Source: Fennellomyces sp. T-0311 (lineage: Eukaryota > Mucoromycota > Mucoromycetes > Mucorales > Lichtheimiaceae). From it: 64,000 nt of DNA. Below are positions 1 through 11,614 of this stretch, piece by piece. The stretch is taken from contig JALLLT010000024.1 in the NCBI GenBank assembly GCA_025266875.1, positions 547,188 to 611,187 on the forward strand. The letters run 5' to 3'. The translations under genes and the position numbers were made by a program. The notes beneath the pieces were generated by a model. That model was not told the DNA's origin, did not search any database, and saw nothing but the letters and a program-made list of their open reading frames with translations. The number at the start of each line of letters is the position of its first letter. Position 1 is the first letter of the stretch.

Positions 1-867
1 ACGCGAACGACACGGACCACGGAGCAGCGGAGCAATCCCGGAAGCAGATGAAAAATCAGGTAGTGTACGGCGACGATGTTCATTATCGCTTTCGTGCTCG
101 TTTCTGGGCTGGAATGGTCTTCCGGTATGTTGGCTACCGCATCCCCTGCTCCTCCTCAAAGCTGAGTGCATCTCTAGCCATCCCGCACTGCAAGCTATAC
201 ATTACCATTGGCGGATAGAGCCAGGAACCGAGTATCCGTGTCCGATTTCCTTTGATCCGTTTCAGTACATGCACGACAATAAAGTCAAATTGTCGTTTTC
301 CTTGGCAATGTATGAGCCCTACGAAGCAATGCCATCCCTATGCGACACTGTAGACAAATATCTAAAAGAGAGCCCGGCTGCCTCGATGTACGGAATGATA
401 CGCGATCAGAATGGCAAATGCACTCGATGTCACTTTTCGAGCAGCTTCCAAGTATGCTCTCCAAGCACACATGCATATCTTTTGTTGACTTGACCGTGTC
501 GAGTAGATTGCCGACGCACGCTTTTACAAGAGTGATGCATATCGCGCATACTTTGACCACATTGACAAGGCAAACGGCATATTCTACGAACGATGGTAAG
601 GCGTTGATCGTCTGGCAAAATAAGAATGGGCTTACAGTGTTGCTGGGGAATAGGAGTGATTCGATGATACAGTCGCTCGGTGCAGCTTTATTCTTGCAGA
701 AAAAGGACATTCACCGCTGGGAGAACATTGGATTTCGCGCGACAAATTACCTGTCCCATTGCCCTACGAACCGATCACTATGGCTTCAATGCGACTGTCG
801 TCCAGAGAATAACTTGGACACCGATCCTCTTAGCTGTATTTCCACCTATTTGAATATTCCGAATTAA
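1..867 (+). CDS. Alpha-1,2-mannosyltransferase, KRE2/MNT1 family (GT15), 5' truncated by the window
   Basis: Golgi type II glycosyltransferase that would transfer mannose from GDP-mannose to O- or N-linked glycans of wall and secreted proteins. Exons: <3-124, 178-451, 507-595 and 654-867; all three introns (53, 55 and 58 bp) keep phase. Family landmarks appear in order: VVYGDDVHYR, HYHWRIEPGTEYPC, SFDPFQYM, LAMYEPYEAMPSL, KCTRCHF, IADARFYKSDAYRAYF, FYERW, ALFLQKKDIH and a Cys-rich C-terminus with CDCRPENN. The N-terminal membrane anchor lies before the window. Oddities: the usual CHFWSNFE block reads CHFSSSFQ, and the conserved His after the FYERW block (WGDxPVHS in relatives) is Gln. As I recall, that His binds the metal in yeast Kre2p. 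This may be a divergent or inactive paralogue. Confidence 0.88.
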
Positions 868-2061
868 TAATGTTCCACCATTGAAGCGTAAAGCTTAATC
901 GTATCTGATGCTGATAGGCGTCTTGGTTGTTTGTTAAGGTACTTCTAATCCGTACTACTGCGTATGCCCGTCTGAGCCACAAATGGGCAACATATAGTCA
1001 TCGTCGGCTACTTTTCACCAAAGCTGTACATTGCAACACATAAGCTTTATATCGCTACAGACTATATGCTTCTTGATGAAGCCACAGGACCATAGTTACT
1101 TGAAATATACATACATAGCCATTTCCAGATAAATTTTGCTCATTCATCGAGTGAAAGCAATATTCTACCTACGGATACAAACCAGCACTCTGATTACGTT
1201 CAGGGATAATATATTCACAGACTTCTGATCGAGATACCCAACCACGAGCTCGGGACAAACTTGCTCTATTTTTAAGCATTACACGTCAGACGGTCCAACG
1301 TATGTCTCCTGGTTCTATGCTGGTACACCATGATTTGCAGCTGCATTCCACGGTTCGGAAGCAATATGTTGATTTTGCACTCCATTGTGTCACATCCCTT
1401 GTGTAGTACCTGTCGTACATAAGTCTTTTCCATTGCTTGCTCCACATATCCTTTTTTCCGGCACAATTAACAGCGGATCAAGTCTAAAAAAGACAAAGTG
1501 GATGAATAGCCAGTGACCAGGTCTGTACACTGCCTCGTCGTGTCGCAATATGATGAATCGTGTGTGCAGTTGCTGCATAATAACCGAATGAATGTCGGAG
1601 ATCTCTCCCTCCAACAACCAGATTTGTCCCTAGTTACATACATTCATCATGTTTCTTTTTTCAAATACTTGCATGAATGCAGATCAAGGTATGGCATAAA
1701 CTGTCCGGTGGTCAGATGAACAGCTCGGCATGATCGGCAATTATCCGATGTTTTTGTCATTTGACACTAGTTGTCAAACATGTCTTGTATTTCACCTAGA
1801 ACACGAGTATATGAATCAGGACAAGCACCCGATCCCAATTCGATAGGTACAAAATACTTTTTTTTCTCTTTGCAAACCCGATGGAAAGAAGAAAAAAAGC
1901 CATATTTTGTCATGGCAATGATAGCAACGGTCCACCGGACTTAAAGCGATCATCATTTTTGATGCGGAATGAGCAACTGAGATTAAACATGAGTCAGAGC
2001 CGCGGTTCATCTAAGCCGCCTTTAAGCTTGACACTTTTCCTTTTCACTCTACAAATTAAGA
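868..2061. other. Intergenic, no gene recognised
   Basis: About 1.2 kb between the mannosyltransferase and TRP2. Only short ORFs without family resemblance. Holds the TRP2 promoter at its right end and a 7-bp inverted repeat TTTGACA/TGTCAAA near 1760-1778. Confidence 0.6.
1990..1996 (+). promoter_or_regulatory. Gcn4/CPC1-type site TGAGTCA upstream of TRP2
   Basis: A perfect TGAGTCA lies 66 bp before the ATG of the anthranilate synthase gene. In yeast and filamentous fungi this palindrome binds Gcn4/CpcA and brings amino-acid biosynthesis genes under general amino acid control. The match and its place are seen; function is inferred. Confidence 0.55.
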
Positions 2062-3727
2062 ATGGCCTTGAAACTGAAACCAACACTCGATGAAGTCCAG
2101 GAAATGGTCCGAGAGGGCCGTGGCAATACCATTCCCATATATGCCGAACTGGATGCTGATTTCTTAACACCCGTCTCAGCGTACCTCAAAGTGGCCGACC
2201 GGTGCGATTACTCTTTTCTGTTTGAATCGGTAGCTGGTGGCGAGACCATTGGTCGATACTCATTTATTGGTGCCGGTAAATAAAAAAAGAATAACGGCCA
2301 CTGTACGATCGAAGGATATTAAGCTTGGATATGTAGACCCGTACAAGCTGATTAAAGTGGGCAAAGACCAAGCAGTGCAAGGGGATCCGTTGGTTGCCAT
2401 AGAGAAAGAGCTTGAGCCGATCAAATATGTCAAAATACCCGGCTTGCCATCATTTACAGGTAGATCAACAAACCTGTTTGTCATGGCAACGGAAAAAAGC
2501 TTAACAAGTGTATAGGCGGTGCTGTGGGATACATTGGATTCGACTGCTATCAATACTTTGAGCCGACCATCGAAGGCGACCTGCCGGATCCAATCGGTAT
2601 TCCGGACGCAATCTTTATGCTGTGCGATACGCTGGTTGTTTTTGATCGAGTTCGGCACGTTGCCAACGTTGTGTCGCATTTCCGCAGTGATGCAACTGAT
2701 CCAGAGGCGGTCAAGAGGGAATACATGAAGGCAGCGGAAGAAATTGAATGCACAATGACATTGTTGAACGAACCACAGGTGCCTTCTGTTCCGCAACCAC
2801 CCATCCAACTCGACCAGACAGCCACGTCCAATGTCGGTAAGGACGGTTACGAAGGGTTCGTGACCAACTTGAAACACCACATCAAAGAAGGCGATATCTT
2901 CCAAGCCGTGCCATCGCAGCGTTTGGCTAGACCCACCACATTGCACCCGTTCAACGTGTATCGTCATTTGCGATCACTCAATCCATCCCCTTACATGTTT
3001 TACGTCAACCTGAAAGATTTCACGGTGGTGGGTGCATCGCCTGAAATGCTTACCAAGGTGCAGGACCGTGTAGCCTACACACATCCAATTGCTGGTACAA
3101 GAAAGCGTGGCAAGACGCCACAGGAGGATGAGGCGTTGGCTAGAGATCTTTTGGCGGATCCCAAGGAACGTGCTGAGCACGTCATGTTGGTGGATTTGGG
3201 TCGCAACGATATCAACCGGGTCTGCAAGCCGGAAACGGTGCACGTGGACAAACTCATGCAGATCGAGTATTATTCGCACGTCATGCATATCGTTTCCAAT
3301 GTGTCTGGTACACTTCGCGACGACAAGACACCGTTTGATGCCTTCCGTGCCATTTTCCCTGCCGGTACCGTTTCAGGTGCACCCAAGATTCGCGCCGTAG
3401 AATTGATTCGTGGGTTGGAAAAGGAGAAGCGCGGCATCTATGCCGGTTCGGTAGGCCACTTTGATTACTCGGGTGATCTGGATACCTGCATTGCCATCCG
3501 TACCATGGTCTTCAAGGATGGCGTTGCGTATCTCCAAGGTAAGTTTGGACAGAATAAAAAGCACAGTACGTGTGTGCTAAGAAGTAATATTAGCTGGCGG
3601 TGGCATTGTGCATGACTCGGTGGAAGAAGACGAATACCACGAGACGATGAACAAGATGGGATCGAATCTTGCGACACTGGAGCAGTGCGAACGGAAAATG
3701 TACGAGAAGCAGCAGCAGGAGCAATAG
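2062..3727 (+). CDS. TRP2: Anthranilate synthase component I (TrpE/Trp2)
   Basis: Converts chorismate and ammonia/glutamine to anthranilate, the first committed step of tryptophan synthesis, with a TRP3-type glutamine amidotransferase as partner. Exons: 2062-2275, 2337-2459, 2516-3538 and 3594-3727; introns of 61, 56 and 55 bp; 497 residues, the usual length for the family. The N-terminal domain has FESVAGGETIGRYSFIGADP, the region that binds feedback-inhibiting tryptophan. The chorismate-binding domain shows the AVPSQR, SPEMLTKV, PIAGTRKRG, DLGRNDINRV and GTVSGAPKIRAVELI blocks and the AGGGIVHDS end. The ATG at 2062 is the first, and follows a pyrimidine-rich leader. The stop is only 43 bp from the convergent stop of HID1, so the two 3' UTRs must overlap. 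Confidence 0.97.
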
Positions 3728-3770
3728 TTTTTATTTTGGTACACAACAAAATACAAGGATTTTTTTTTAT

Positions 3771-6700
3771 CTATACTGCGGTGGGTTGTTGTTGTTGCTG
3801 TGGTGATGCCGGTGGCTGCTCTGCACCAACGAGTTGCTGCTTGATCTGGAACAGCTTGACCTGCGTTCCGCTCCAAGGACAATAATCCGTGATGGACGAC
3901 ACGTACGCTTGTCCCCACAACATGCTTCTGAACCAAATCACCAGCGCCTCACCCCAGCGGAACTTGCGGATAAAGATAGGTGGAGGAGGCGGGAGAATGC
4001 CCACCAGTGTGATGCCGCGCAGAAACTCCAGCACTTGCGCATCCGAAGTCAACGACTGCGTTGAACACAGCGTTTGTACCTGCGGAACCAAATGCTCCAA
4101 CAAGACCAGGATGGGCTGCAGTGGAAGCTGTCCGTGCCATTGAGAAACCCAATCTTCCGTTGCCATAAATCCGTTTTTGGCACCTGGTAAGACGGTAGTA
4201 GTTATAGACGACGTACTGGCTTGTCGCTGTGGAGGTTCGGTGGCGCCGCTGCTACTACTTTCACCGACAGGTGATTCCGGAAGCTTGCCGCGCGCCTTTT
4301 CCGACAATCCATCCTTTTGTCCCTCTTTCACTTCCTCACTTTGCACGCTTTTGGTGTCGTCGGACGATGCCCGAGATACGCTGTTGCGACGAAGCTTTTC
4401 TTCCTTGAGCTGCCGTACGCGTTCCACTTCTGCAACTGCCTTGTCCAGTGAAAAGTCACGCAGCTTTTCGAATTTGCCGTTACTTCGAACAAGGGCGTAC
4501 AGCAGGTTGGGGTTATCTATGGGCGTGTTGATATAGCGCTTCTTTCGTCAAAGTGGTCGGCCAAGCTTTACCTGAGAACTGGTATTGGATAATGTTGTTG
4601 AAGGCTTCGAGCAAGTACCCAACAAGACGATGGTTCGCTTCATCCGCGAGCAAGAAGCCCGGTGCTGACATGGATCCAAACAGCGTCACGAGTTTGCTGG
4701 ACGATGTGACGGACAGATTTTTCAGATAGGGCGAAATGTTGGTGATGGTGAGGATCAGTGCTGGGTAGAGAGTGGACAGGGATCCACGCGACGTGGCAAT
4801 CAGCGTGAATATGGACTGCGATGGAACGCCGGTTTTAGTATCCACGTAACCCGTGCTAGCGTTCCATGACTTACAATGATGAGGAAATCGGCATACGTTC
4901 CGTGGAAAGCAGGTATCCGGATACCGGCGGGAAGCGACGAATGGCCGTCGAAAGGCCGGTTCAATTTGACACCGAATGTGCGGTCCGAGGAGAGCGTCTG
5001 CAGGATAAAGGCGCACATACGAACTAGGCCCACTTGCGCTAGTCCATTGCTATCAGCAACAAGGCAAACAAACCAAGCGCACGGACCAACTTACCAGGAT
5101 CCAACTTGTTTTCCATGGCATAGTAAACCAGCACAACCATTAAATCCAGCGCCCGCTCCGTATCCATCAAGTAGCTCCGGAACCGCTTCCTTCTTTGTTA
5201 GTCTCGCTCTTTCGCTTTTGCTTCCGACGCAACAAATACCTGATTCGTTTCCAGCAGTTTCCAGCAAAGCATCATCATCTCGACGTGACAGCGCACGCGT
5301 TTGGTTGATCCCGGCAAATAAGTGTTGTTGGCCTGCATGGGGTTGCTGAGAATACGGTAAATGCCATCAATCAAGAACTGGAAATCTTGAGCACGATGCA
5401 ACTTTGATAGATAATGTCTGAAGGAATTATCGCTGGTCTCATCCACCTCGAAATCGCCATTGTTTTGGGAAGACTCGGCGTCTTGCGCCTGTTTTTCCGC
5501 CAGAGCACGCTTTTCCGGATCTTGAATCAAGAGATCGGCACCCGATACCACTTCGGCGGGCGGCGATGTGACGCGTTGGTCGATCTGCCGCATGGTGTGT
5601 GCAACACGAGGCGAATGGTAGTCCAGGATCACCAGCAGCACACGCAGGCACATTACGACAAGCTGTTCGCGTGTGTCGGTGAATACCACATGGTTGTATG
5701 GCACGCCCCATCCCAGCGGATTGTACTTGCATGCCGTGTTTAGCAGCGAACAGAGCAGCGCAAGCACCACTTTTCTTTCCGTTTTAGCGACAATGAAGTG
5801 GAGCCATCGGTCTTCTTTGGAAAGCACTTGTGATGGCGACACATACATGGATCGCGACAGTAACACGATCAGCAGCCGCAATACCTCGATCCGGTGCATA
5901 TCGTTCTCGCGAGACGAGCCGATGGGTGTGCTGGATCCTACACCCGATTCCCAAATAACGTGATTCACTTTCCCACCCTCGGTCGTCGTCATCGTCGGTG
6001 GCAGCGTAAAGCCGGCCAGGAACAAGCATTGCAATGTCACTGCGGCTGATCAGTTATTACAACAGTAGCCACCACAGCGTTCGATCTTACGTGTCAATAT
6101 GACCTCGCCCCGCGGCGGCAACGTATCGTACTGTGGTTGCGTCTTCTATATATAACCCGCTAAGCCCTCTTCCTTGCAAGTTCATATGACTAACTTACGG
6201 GTTGCTCATCGGCTTCTTCTTGCGTGGCGGGCTCCGGGATACGCTCAACGGATCGAGGGACCCAGAATAGCTTGTCTTCCCATTCAGAACACTCCGGGCT
6301 TTCAAAGATGTAGGGTATCAAGCGCGATAAGACACGGAAACAATTGAGTAGTTGTGGAATACTCGTCGTGTTGGCTGGAAAGTTGGCTGCCGCAACAATC
6401 GCATTCATCTGATTTAACAACTGGAGAACATTGCACGGTCAGCTACTGCCACAATGCCACGCCTCTCTTTTTCTTTCGAACCTTGTCAATGAGCGTTTCC
6501 AAATTCTCTCTGCTTGAATCTCGCGCGCGACGAATATCGCTCGCTCCAATTAACGAATAGACATCATCCACAGATTCCGGCAACGTCCAGAACTATAACA
6601 GTTTAGTTCAGCTCAGTTTTCTTCTGCATGGTCGCTCTTACCAGGGACCAGTAGTCATCGGCTGTGTATGGAATGTTCTGCAGGAATGTACTCAGGCGAA

Positions 6701-6797
6701 TCAGCAAAACAATAGCAATAGAGTGTCATGTTACCTGTTCTTCAAAGAGACGAAACACGCCTTTTCGAAAGGCTAGCTTACTGTCGGTGGCACCCAT
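3771..6797 (-). CDS. HID1 family protein (high-temperature-induced dauer formation 1 homologue)
   Basis: HID1/Ftp105-type peripheral Golgi protein, involved in trans-Golgi sorting and dense-core vesicle formation in animals and in Golgi localisation of partners in fission yeast. Exons, in transcript order: 6735-6797, 6642-6677, 6482-6592, 6199-6420, 6091-6145, 5240-6039, 5095-5185, 4875-5038, 4572-4815 and 3771-4516. All ten join in frame to give 843 residues; human HID1 is close to 790. The N-terminus MGATDSKLAFRKGVFRL matches the family start and has Gly2 for N-myristoylation. Other family blocks: KYNPLGWGVPYNH, RNFGV-like DRTFGVKLNRP, TNISPYLKNLS, LLEAFNNIIQYQF and the C-terminal WHGQLPLQPILVLLEHLVPQ, followed by WGEALVIWFRSMLWG. 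A Ser/Glu-rich charged linker lies before the last block. Intron 6 ends at GGAAG after CTAAC. Confidence 0.93.
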
Positions 6798-7338
6798 ATA
6801 CGTTTGAGAGAAGCGAAGGAATTTAATTCGCCAAGAAACTGTGTCGCTTTTGGATTTCCGTGGACTTTTAAGGTTTGCTTTATTCTTTTTTAAAACGTCA
6901 TTCTACACCAAGCCTTAAACGTTTCTGTGGTCGATTGTTTTGTTGTCTACAGCATGAAAAGGCTAGCCATTTTGGATGGGTGATGGGGGCTTTGCTCAAC
7001 CACAAGTCGTCGTTGGCCTATGACAGCTGCTAGTTGGACGAGCTGGCTTTGGAGCCGCAACTCCGTATACTCATCACGGAGATCTTATTGTAGCTGCTTT
7101 TGTTTTTCCTGACACCTTTTGCAGCTCTATCAATTCTTCCAGACTAACTCCGGGCCTTCAAATTAATGCTACAATGGCACCCATTTGTCTCATTTATGTG
7201 TAAAAAAAACAGAGGCTTGGAACAATTCTCAATCTCACGTCAATTTATCAGCAAAAAATAATGAAACTAAGGGTACAAAAGTCGTAGCCAGAAAGGACTT
7301 GCTTCTTTTTCTTCCTTTATATCATTGTTCAAACCAAC
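6798..7338. promoter_or_regulatory. Shared intergenic promoter region of HID1 (-) and the homeobox gene (+)
   Basis: The two genes are divergent, 541 bp apart. No ORF of interest. T-rich tracts lie just before each start. No specific operator is recognised. Confidence 0.5.
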
Positions 7339-8154
7339 ATGGCCTTCATCGAGCCACCGCCCGACCTTAGCTTATCCACGCGAGCGAAGCGTCGTGCCCG
7401 CACCCGCCCACATCAGCAGCGCATTCTCCTGGACTTTTACAACAATGTTACGACAAAGCCATCAAGGGAAGTCTGTAACAGAGCTTTAGCTCCAGCAACA
7501 GGGATAGCAGGTCTAAGTGTTTACTATTGGTAAGCAAGGCAACCTTCTTGTTGGGCGCCTGTTATTCTGTCCCGCATAAAAAAAACTGATTTAAAAAAAA
7601 TGTAATTGTTGCTGGTTTTCTTCTTTTTTTTTTTCTCTTTCTTTAGGTTTCAAAATCGTCGATCCAAAATGCAACGGGAGCGTCAACACCAGGAGCGACG
7701 TGGACGTTCGTTATCACCTAGGGCCCACACTGAAAGCGTCACACCGTCATCACAGTCTTATGTCACAGGAACGTCTTCAGTAGCCGCGTATTCCGAACCT
7801 CTGCCTCCCCAGCAACCCCCGCGACTGCCACCTGTCTCAACGTTGATGCCAATGTCTGGTTCAGCCTTTACTCCAACCACCCTTAGTGCGGGTGCAGCCG
7901 CCTCCAATGCTGCGAGAACTTATCGCCCTAGCTATCCAGAACCCACGGCTCCTACCTACGTTACATCTCCTGGTACCGCCGAAGCCTCCCCGGTTCCTTT
8001 CTACTTCCATAACCCGAGCTTTGGTATTGAGTCTAGCATGTTGCAAATGCTGCATATTCGTGATCAACGCCATCAGGAACAGCAACAACAGCAACAGCAA
8101 CAACAGCAACAACAACAGCAGCAGCAGCAAAAACAGAAGCAACAGAGCCATTAG
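7339..8154 (+). CDS. Homeobox transcription factor with C-terminal polyglutamine tract
   Basis: Nuclear DNA-binding protein. Exons: 7339-7529 and 7647-8154, intron 117 bp, splitting the Trp codon of the recognition helix; 232 residues. The homeodomain runs from about residue 12 to 74 (KRRARTRPHQQRILLDFY ... VYYWFQNRRSKMQRER), with W64, F65, N67 and R69 in the WFxNxR signature. It is of typical 60-residue length, without a TALE insertion. The middle is rich in Ser, Pro and Thr, like an activation domain. The C-terminus holds 17 consecutive Gln codons (8080-8130, mixed CAG/CAA) and then Lys/Gln. It is divergent from HID1. The target genes are unknown. Confidence 0.9.
8080..8130 (+). repeat. CAG/CAA repeat encoding 17 Gln
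   Basis: In-frame trinucleotide tract inside the homeobox gene. The codons are mixed CAG and CAA, which usually makes such tracts more stable than pure CAG. Confidence 0.9.
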
Positions 8155-8453
8155 CCAACATATATCTAGCAGTAATAGATATTGATCCTTCCTCTTCCCT
8201 CAGTTTACAACCTAGCGCGCCTTATAGTCAAATAATCTTTGCTTAATGTATATTCCCATTGCGAGCCATACTCCCTTCTTGCGTAATAAAGTCAGCTGAC
8301 AACAAGTAATGTGCGTTCTCTTACAAGTGTTGAAAGTTCGTGCCATGCTTTATCATCAAAGTATAGATAAAAGATTACTGTGCTTGATCTATCACGGGCA
8401 CATGGCATATCTCTCAATGATATATTTCTTTTATTTCTAAAATAATCAGAGGA
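8155..8453. other. Short convergent intergenic region
   Basis: 3' flanks of the homeobox gene and the lipase gene. AATAAA-like signals are present (near 8284 on +). Nothing else seen. Confidence 0.6.
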
Positions 8454-10471
8454 TTATATTGGATCCACATCTTCTGGCTCCTCCGTTTGCAACGATACAA
8501 TATCAGGCTTTATCTTGCTTCTGGGGTATTCATCGTCGTTGTTTTGGCCACCTTGCAAGCCGGTGGTGCCCATGACAACCCATCTTGTTGAGCCATGACG
8601 CAAAGCATCACAGTAGTCCGATGGAAAATGGTCGTTGAGAAAGAATGGAAACACAAGTCGAAAGAGGATTCGAATCGTATTTTCATGCACCATGCGGCGA
8701 ATCACGTAATGGTTCAACATACCCGAGAGATGAAGAAAAGAGATACGACGGATGGGGACTGGTTCCCCAGTATGCGGATTAGGTGGATATAACGTAATAT
8801 CATAAGCTGAACCAACAAAAACAAGTGTTCCTGGAGGAGTACTACGTTTTCATTGACAAGCATTGAGCTTTTTTGGTTACGAATACAAAAAAAGTAAAAC
8901 TTACTCATACGGGGCCCACAGTGGTATCCGCGTAACGACGTCTAGCAACATTGGCTTACTATTGCGATCTGTCTACTTTTTACATAAAAAGTACCTACCG
9001 TTGTTGTACGCATGATGGAATATCTTGTTGGACATGTGCATATCAAACGATCGTGCGAATGCGGCGTCACCTATTTTTGGTTGTCCAAACGTGTACAATC
9101 CTCCAAAGTACTCTAGCGCTGGACTCTTGGACTGAACCATTTTTGCCAGAAAAACTATACAAAAGATTAGCTTTTTGTTGCTCGCTACGAGTAAAACATA
9201 CTGGTTCCAAGTGCGCCACCAAGCGAATGGCCCGTAATAAAAAGCCTTCTTCGTTCATCACGTCCTTTCATCAGATTTAGAATATGCTTTTCGGCCTGAT
9301 CAAACATTGTACTTGTACGAACATCCGTATCGGGACCCATCCAACTGCTATCCACGGGATCCGATACGTAATGAAACACGTTGAGTGTTAGAAATTGAAG
9401 GACCTTGATCACAGCTTGCATGGCAGAAGCAATGGTACGATACAGAGAGGCATTGTTGAGTTCGATTTGAACTCGTGATGACGATGATGATTCACCGTCA
9501 CCTTGTCGAGAAGGCGGGTCTCCCATTGCATCCCAAAACCCTTTGTGCACTCTGACTACGCCGTTTCGTGTATGTATTGTTCCGAGTCCCGTGTTGACGT
9601 TGGTAATGTAGTTTTGGATATTGAGTGGATTTGTTCTACGCGTATTGGATTAGCTTGATCTGCAGTCTTTTTCTTCAGATGTATACCCTCGGAACACCAG
9701 CAGGATATCGTTATCCTTTTCGACAATAAAGGCACAAATGTTCTACAAAGGCGATACATGAGTTTCGTACGTAAGCATGTGAACAAGGGCTAATATAACC
9801 TGGTAAGCGATGGGGCGAAAGGACTTGACCACATCAAACCCAGCCTTTTCCAATTCGTATCGGATGACGGCAATATCTTCGTAGACCAATTTGGAGGCCA
9901 CACTACACGTATAAGCCAAAGGTTGAGAGTACCTTGGGCGTTGAAACAAACGACCAGCGCCTGCCTCTGACTTGCGTTTCTGAAACAACTTGGTGTCCTC
10001 CAAATCCTTGTTCATCGGAATGGTTTCGTCAAACAAAGTAAAACTTGGATCCATGGCATTGATGACTGAGTAGTAATGACCCGATGGGTGTTTTCCAACA
10101 AAGCGACGCAGGATCCAGCGGAGCGCATGGTCACTCATCAATAACAGCATGAACCATATAAAGAATGTGCCTCGGATGCACGTTGAAATGATGGGCCCCA
10201 CTATTTTGGTACGTGATAGGGTCCTGGCAACGGGTCTCAATACCCCACTGATACCAGTCAACAGGTTGGAAAAGATGGGCGCTCCGTGCTTGATGGTTTT
10301 GTAGCCAACAAATAAAATGGTCGACGTGCCCATGCAAATCAGTGAAAAAGCAATGAGGAGAATGCTCAATGTCGTTCGATTGTTCGACATGCAATAGAGT
10401 CCTCCCCATGCGGGTATGGAGGATATGAGAAAGGAAATTCCAAAGTAGAGCCGGTTTCTTCCATGTCCCAT
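8454..10471 (-). CDS. Membrane-anchored class 3 lipase (Lipase_3, alpha/beta hydrolase)
   Basis: Likely acylglycerol lipase of a membrane compartment. Exons: 9800-10471, 9687-9742, 9202-9635, 8999-9154, 8905-8941 and 8454-8841; all join in frame to give 580 residues. The N-terminal ~135 residues hold several hydrophobic helices (FGISFLISSIPAWGG, LSILLIAFSLICMGT, FFIWFMLLL), so the protein is membrane-embedded, unlike secreted Rhizomucor-type lipases. Catalytic Ser380 lies in GHSLGGALG, Asp440 in NNDVVTRIP and the probable His496 in GMLNHYV. The VFRGTNPL oxyanion segment is formed across the exon 2/3 junction. TFGQPKIGD follows the nucleophile, as in the family. The C-terminal ~70 residues are acidic. 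It resembles sn-1-specific diacylglycerol lipases in layout; the substrate cannot be told. Confidence 0.92.
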
Positions 10472-11101
10472 CGTGGCATGTTATGAAAGAAGAAAAGAAA
10501 AAAAGCGTTGCCATGATTATTTAATTCATGCAAGTGCTAATACCCCTCATGCGTCTGCCTGATTGGCGCGGATGATTGTTTTCCCCTAGTTGTGATGAAG
10601 ACGCAATGACGTACATTGATCCGTTAGGACCATCACCGACCTCATGACGTTGGAGTAAAGATGTATCGGTACTTCTTCTCCGACTTTTCGATACTAAGCG
10701 ATGACCGCTTGATACTTGTTGAGCGACTTTGAATTTCCGTCTCTGTCGTGTGTGACGACCCTAGGAATGATTCCTTCGTGGGGTAAACTCAGCAGGTGAT
10801 GTCCTATCTACACTGGTAATCCGAGTAAAGAGCAGCGGACCCCAGCTGACCATCGTCACTACTCACTGTTACAGAAGTGGAAAAGAGACCATTGCCTAAG
10901 AATTTACCATACAAAACGACAAAGAGCAATTGGGCTACTAATACGTTGCCTATGAGCAGCAAGTAGCCACAAAAAAGAAAAGCGTGGACCTGAGTTGCTC
11001 AGGGGCGAAAGGTTACACCAAATCTACGATTCAAAAAATAATCCGTTACCCAACGATCTTATCTGATTCTTTTTTTTTCGCCTTTTTTTTCTCTTTTACG
11101 A
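10472..11101. other. Divergent intergenic region, no gene recognised
   Basis: 630 bp between the lipase start and the small ORF at 11102. A T/C-rich tract (about 11068-11098) precedes the right-hand start. Confidence 0.5.
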
Positions 11102-11404
11102 ATGAAACTTCACATTGCCGTATTGTTTTCCATTTTCCTATTAGTGTCTTGCGAGGATGAAAATGACGGCTCGTACGTAACCCCGTTTGGTCAAGACGTT
11201 TACATAACACATAAGGCTAGAATGTTTTTCTCTCCATCACTGTTGACGAATACAACATTGCTTTACGTCACTGCAATCCTCTCCGCCCTGGTGTGGTCCT
11301 CCGGATATGTCATCGAATACATGCTTGATCGACAAGAACAATTGGAGCTTGAAAAATGTGTTTCGGCACCGTCGTACGGCAGCGTCGATATATCGGATCT
11401 GTAA
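11102..11404 (+). CDS. Small hypothetical secreted or single-pass membrane protein, 100 residues
   Basis: I do not recognise this protein. It begins with a classical signal sequence (MKLHIAVLFSIFLLVSC, about residues 1-17). A second hydrophobic segment follows (LLYVTAILSALVWSSGYVIE, about residues 54-73), then an acidic/Gln-rich tail EYMLDRQEQLELEKC. If the first segment is cleaved, this would be a type I membrane protein with a ~27-residue cytoplasmic tail. The ATG follows a pyrimidine-rich leader like those of the proven genes here, which supports it. No intron is needed. Against it: short, no recognised homology. Confidence 0.45.
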   Translation: MKLHIAVLFSIFLLVSCEDENDGSYVTPFGQDVYITHKARMFFSPSLLTNTTLLYVTAILSALVWSSGYVIEYMLDRQEQLELEKCVSAPSYGSVDISDL

Positions 11405-11614
11405 ACGAGTCCTATCATAACTACATGCAATTCATTGTTCCTAATATACCCATTTTTATAATCTTTTTTTTTTTTTGCGTAATGACAACGGCTACGGTTG
11501 CTTAAAATGGACAATTTTTGAATGAGTCGTATAATAGATTGCTCGACATAAAGACTGCTAATATACACTAAAGATGCTACCGGATATACTCAAGTGTTTT
11601 TGCGTACTGCAGCA

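Noticed and set aside
1272..1719. Overlapping 60-75-codon frames on both strands
   Set aside because: No shared family, no promoter or splice features; treated as chance ORFs.
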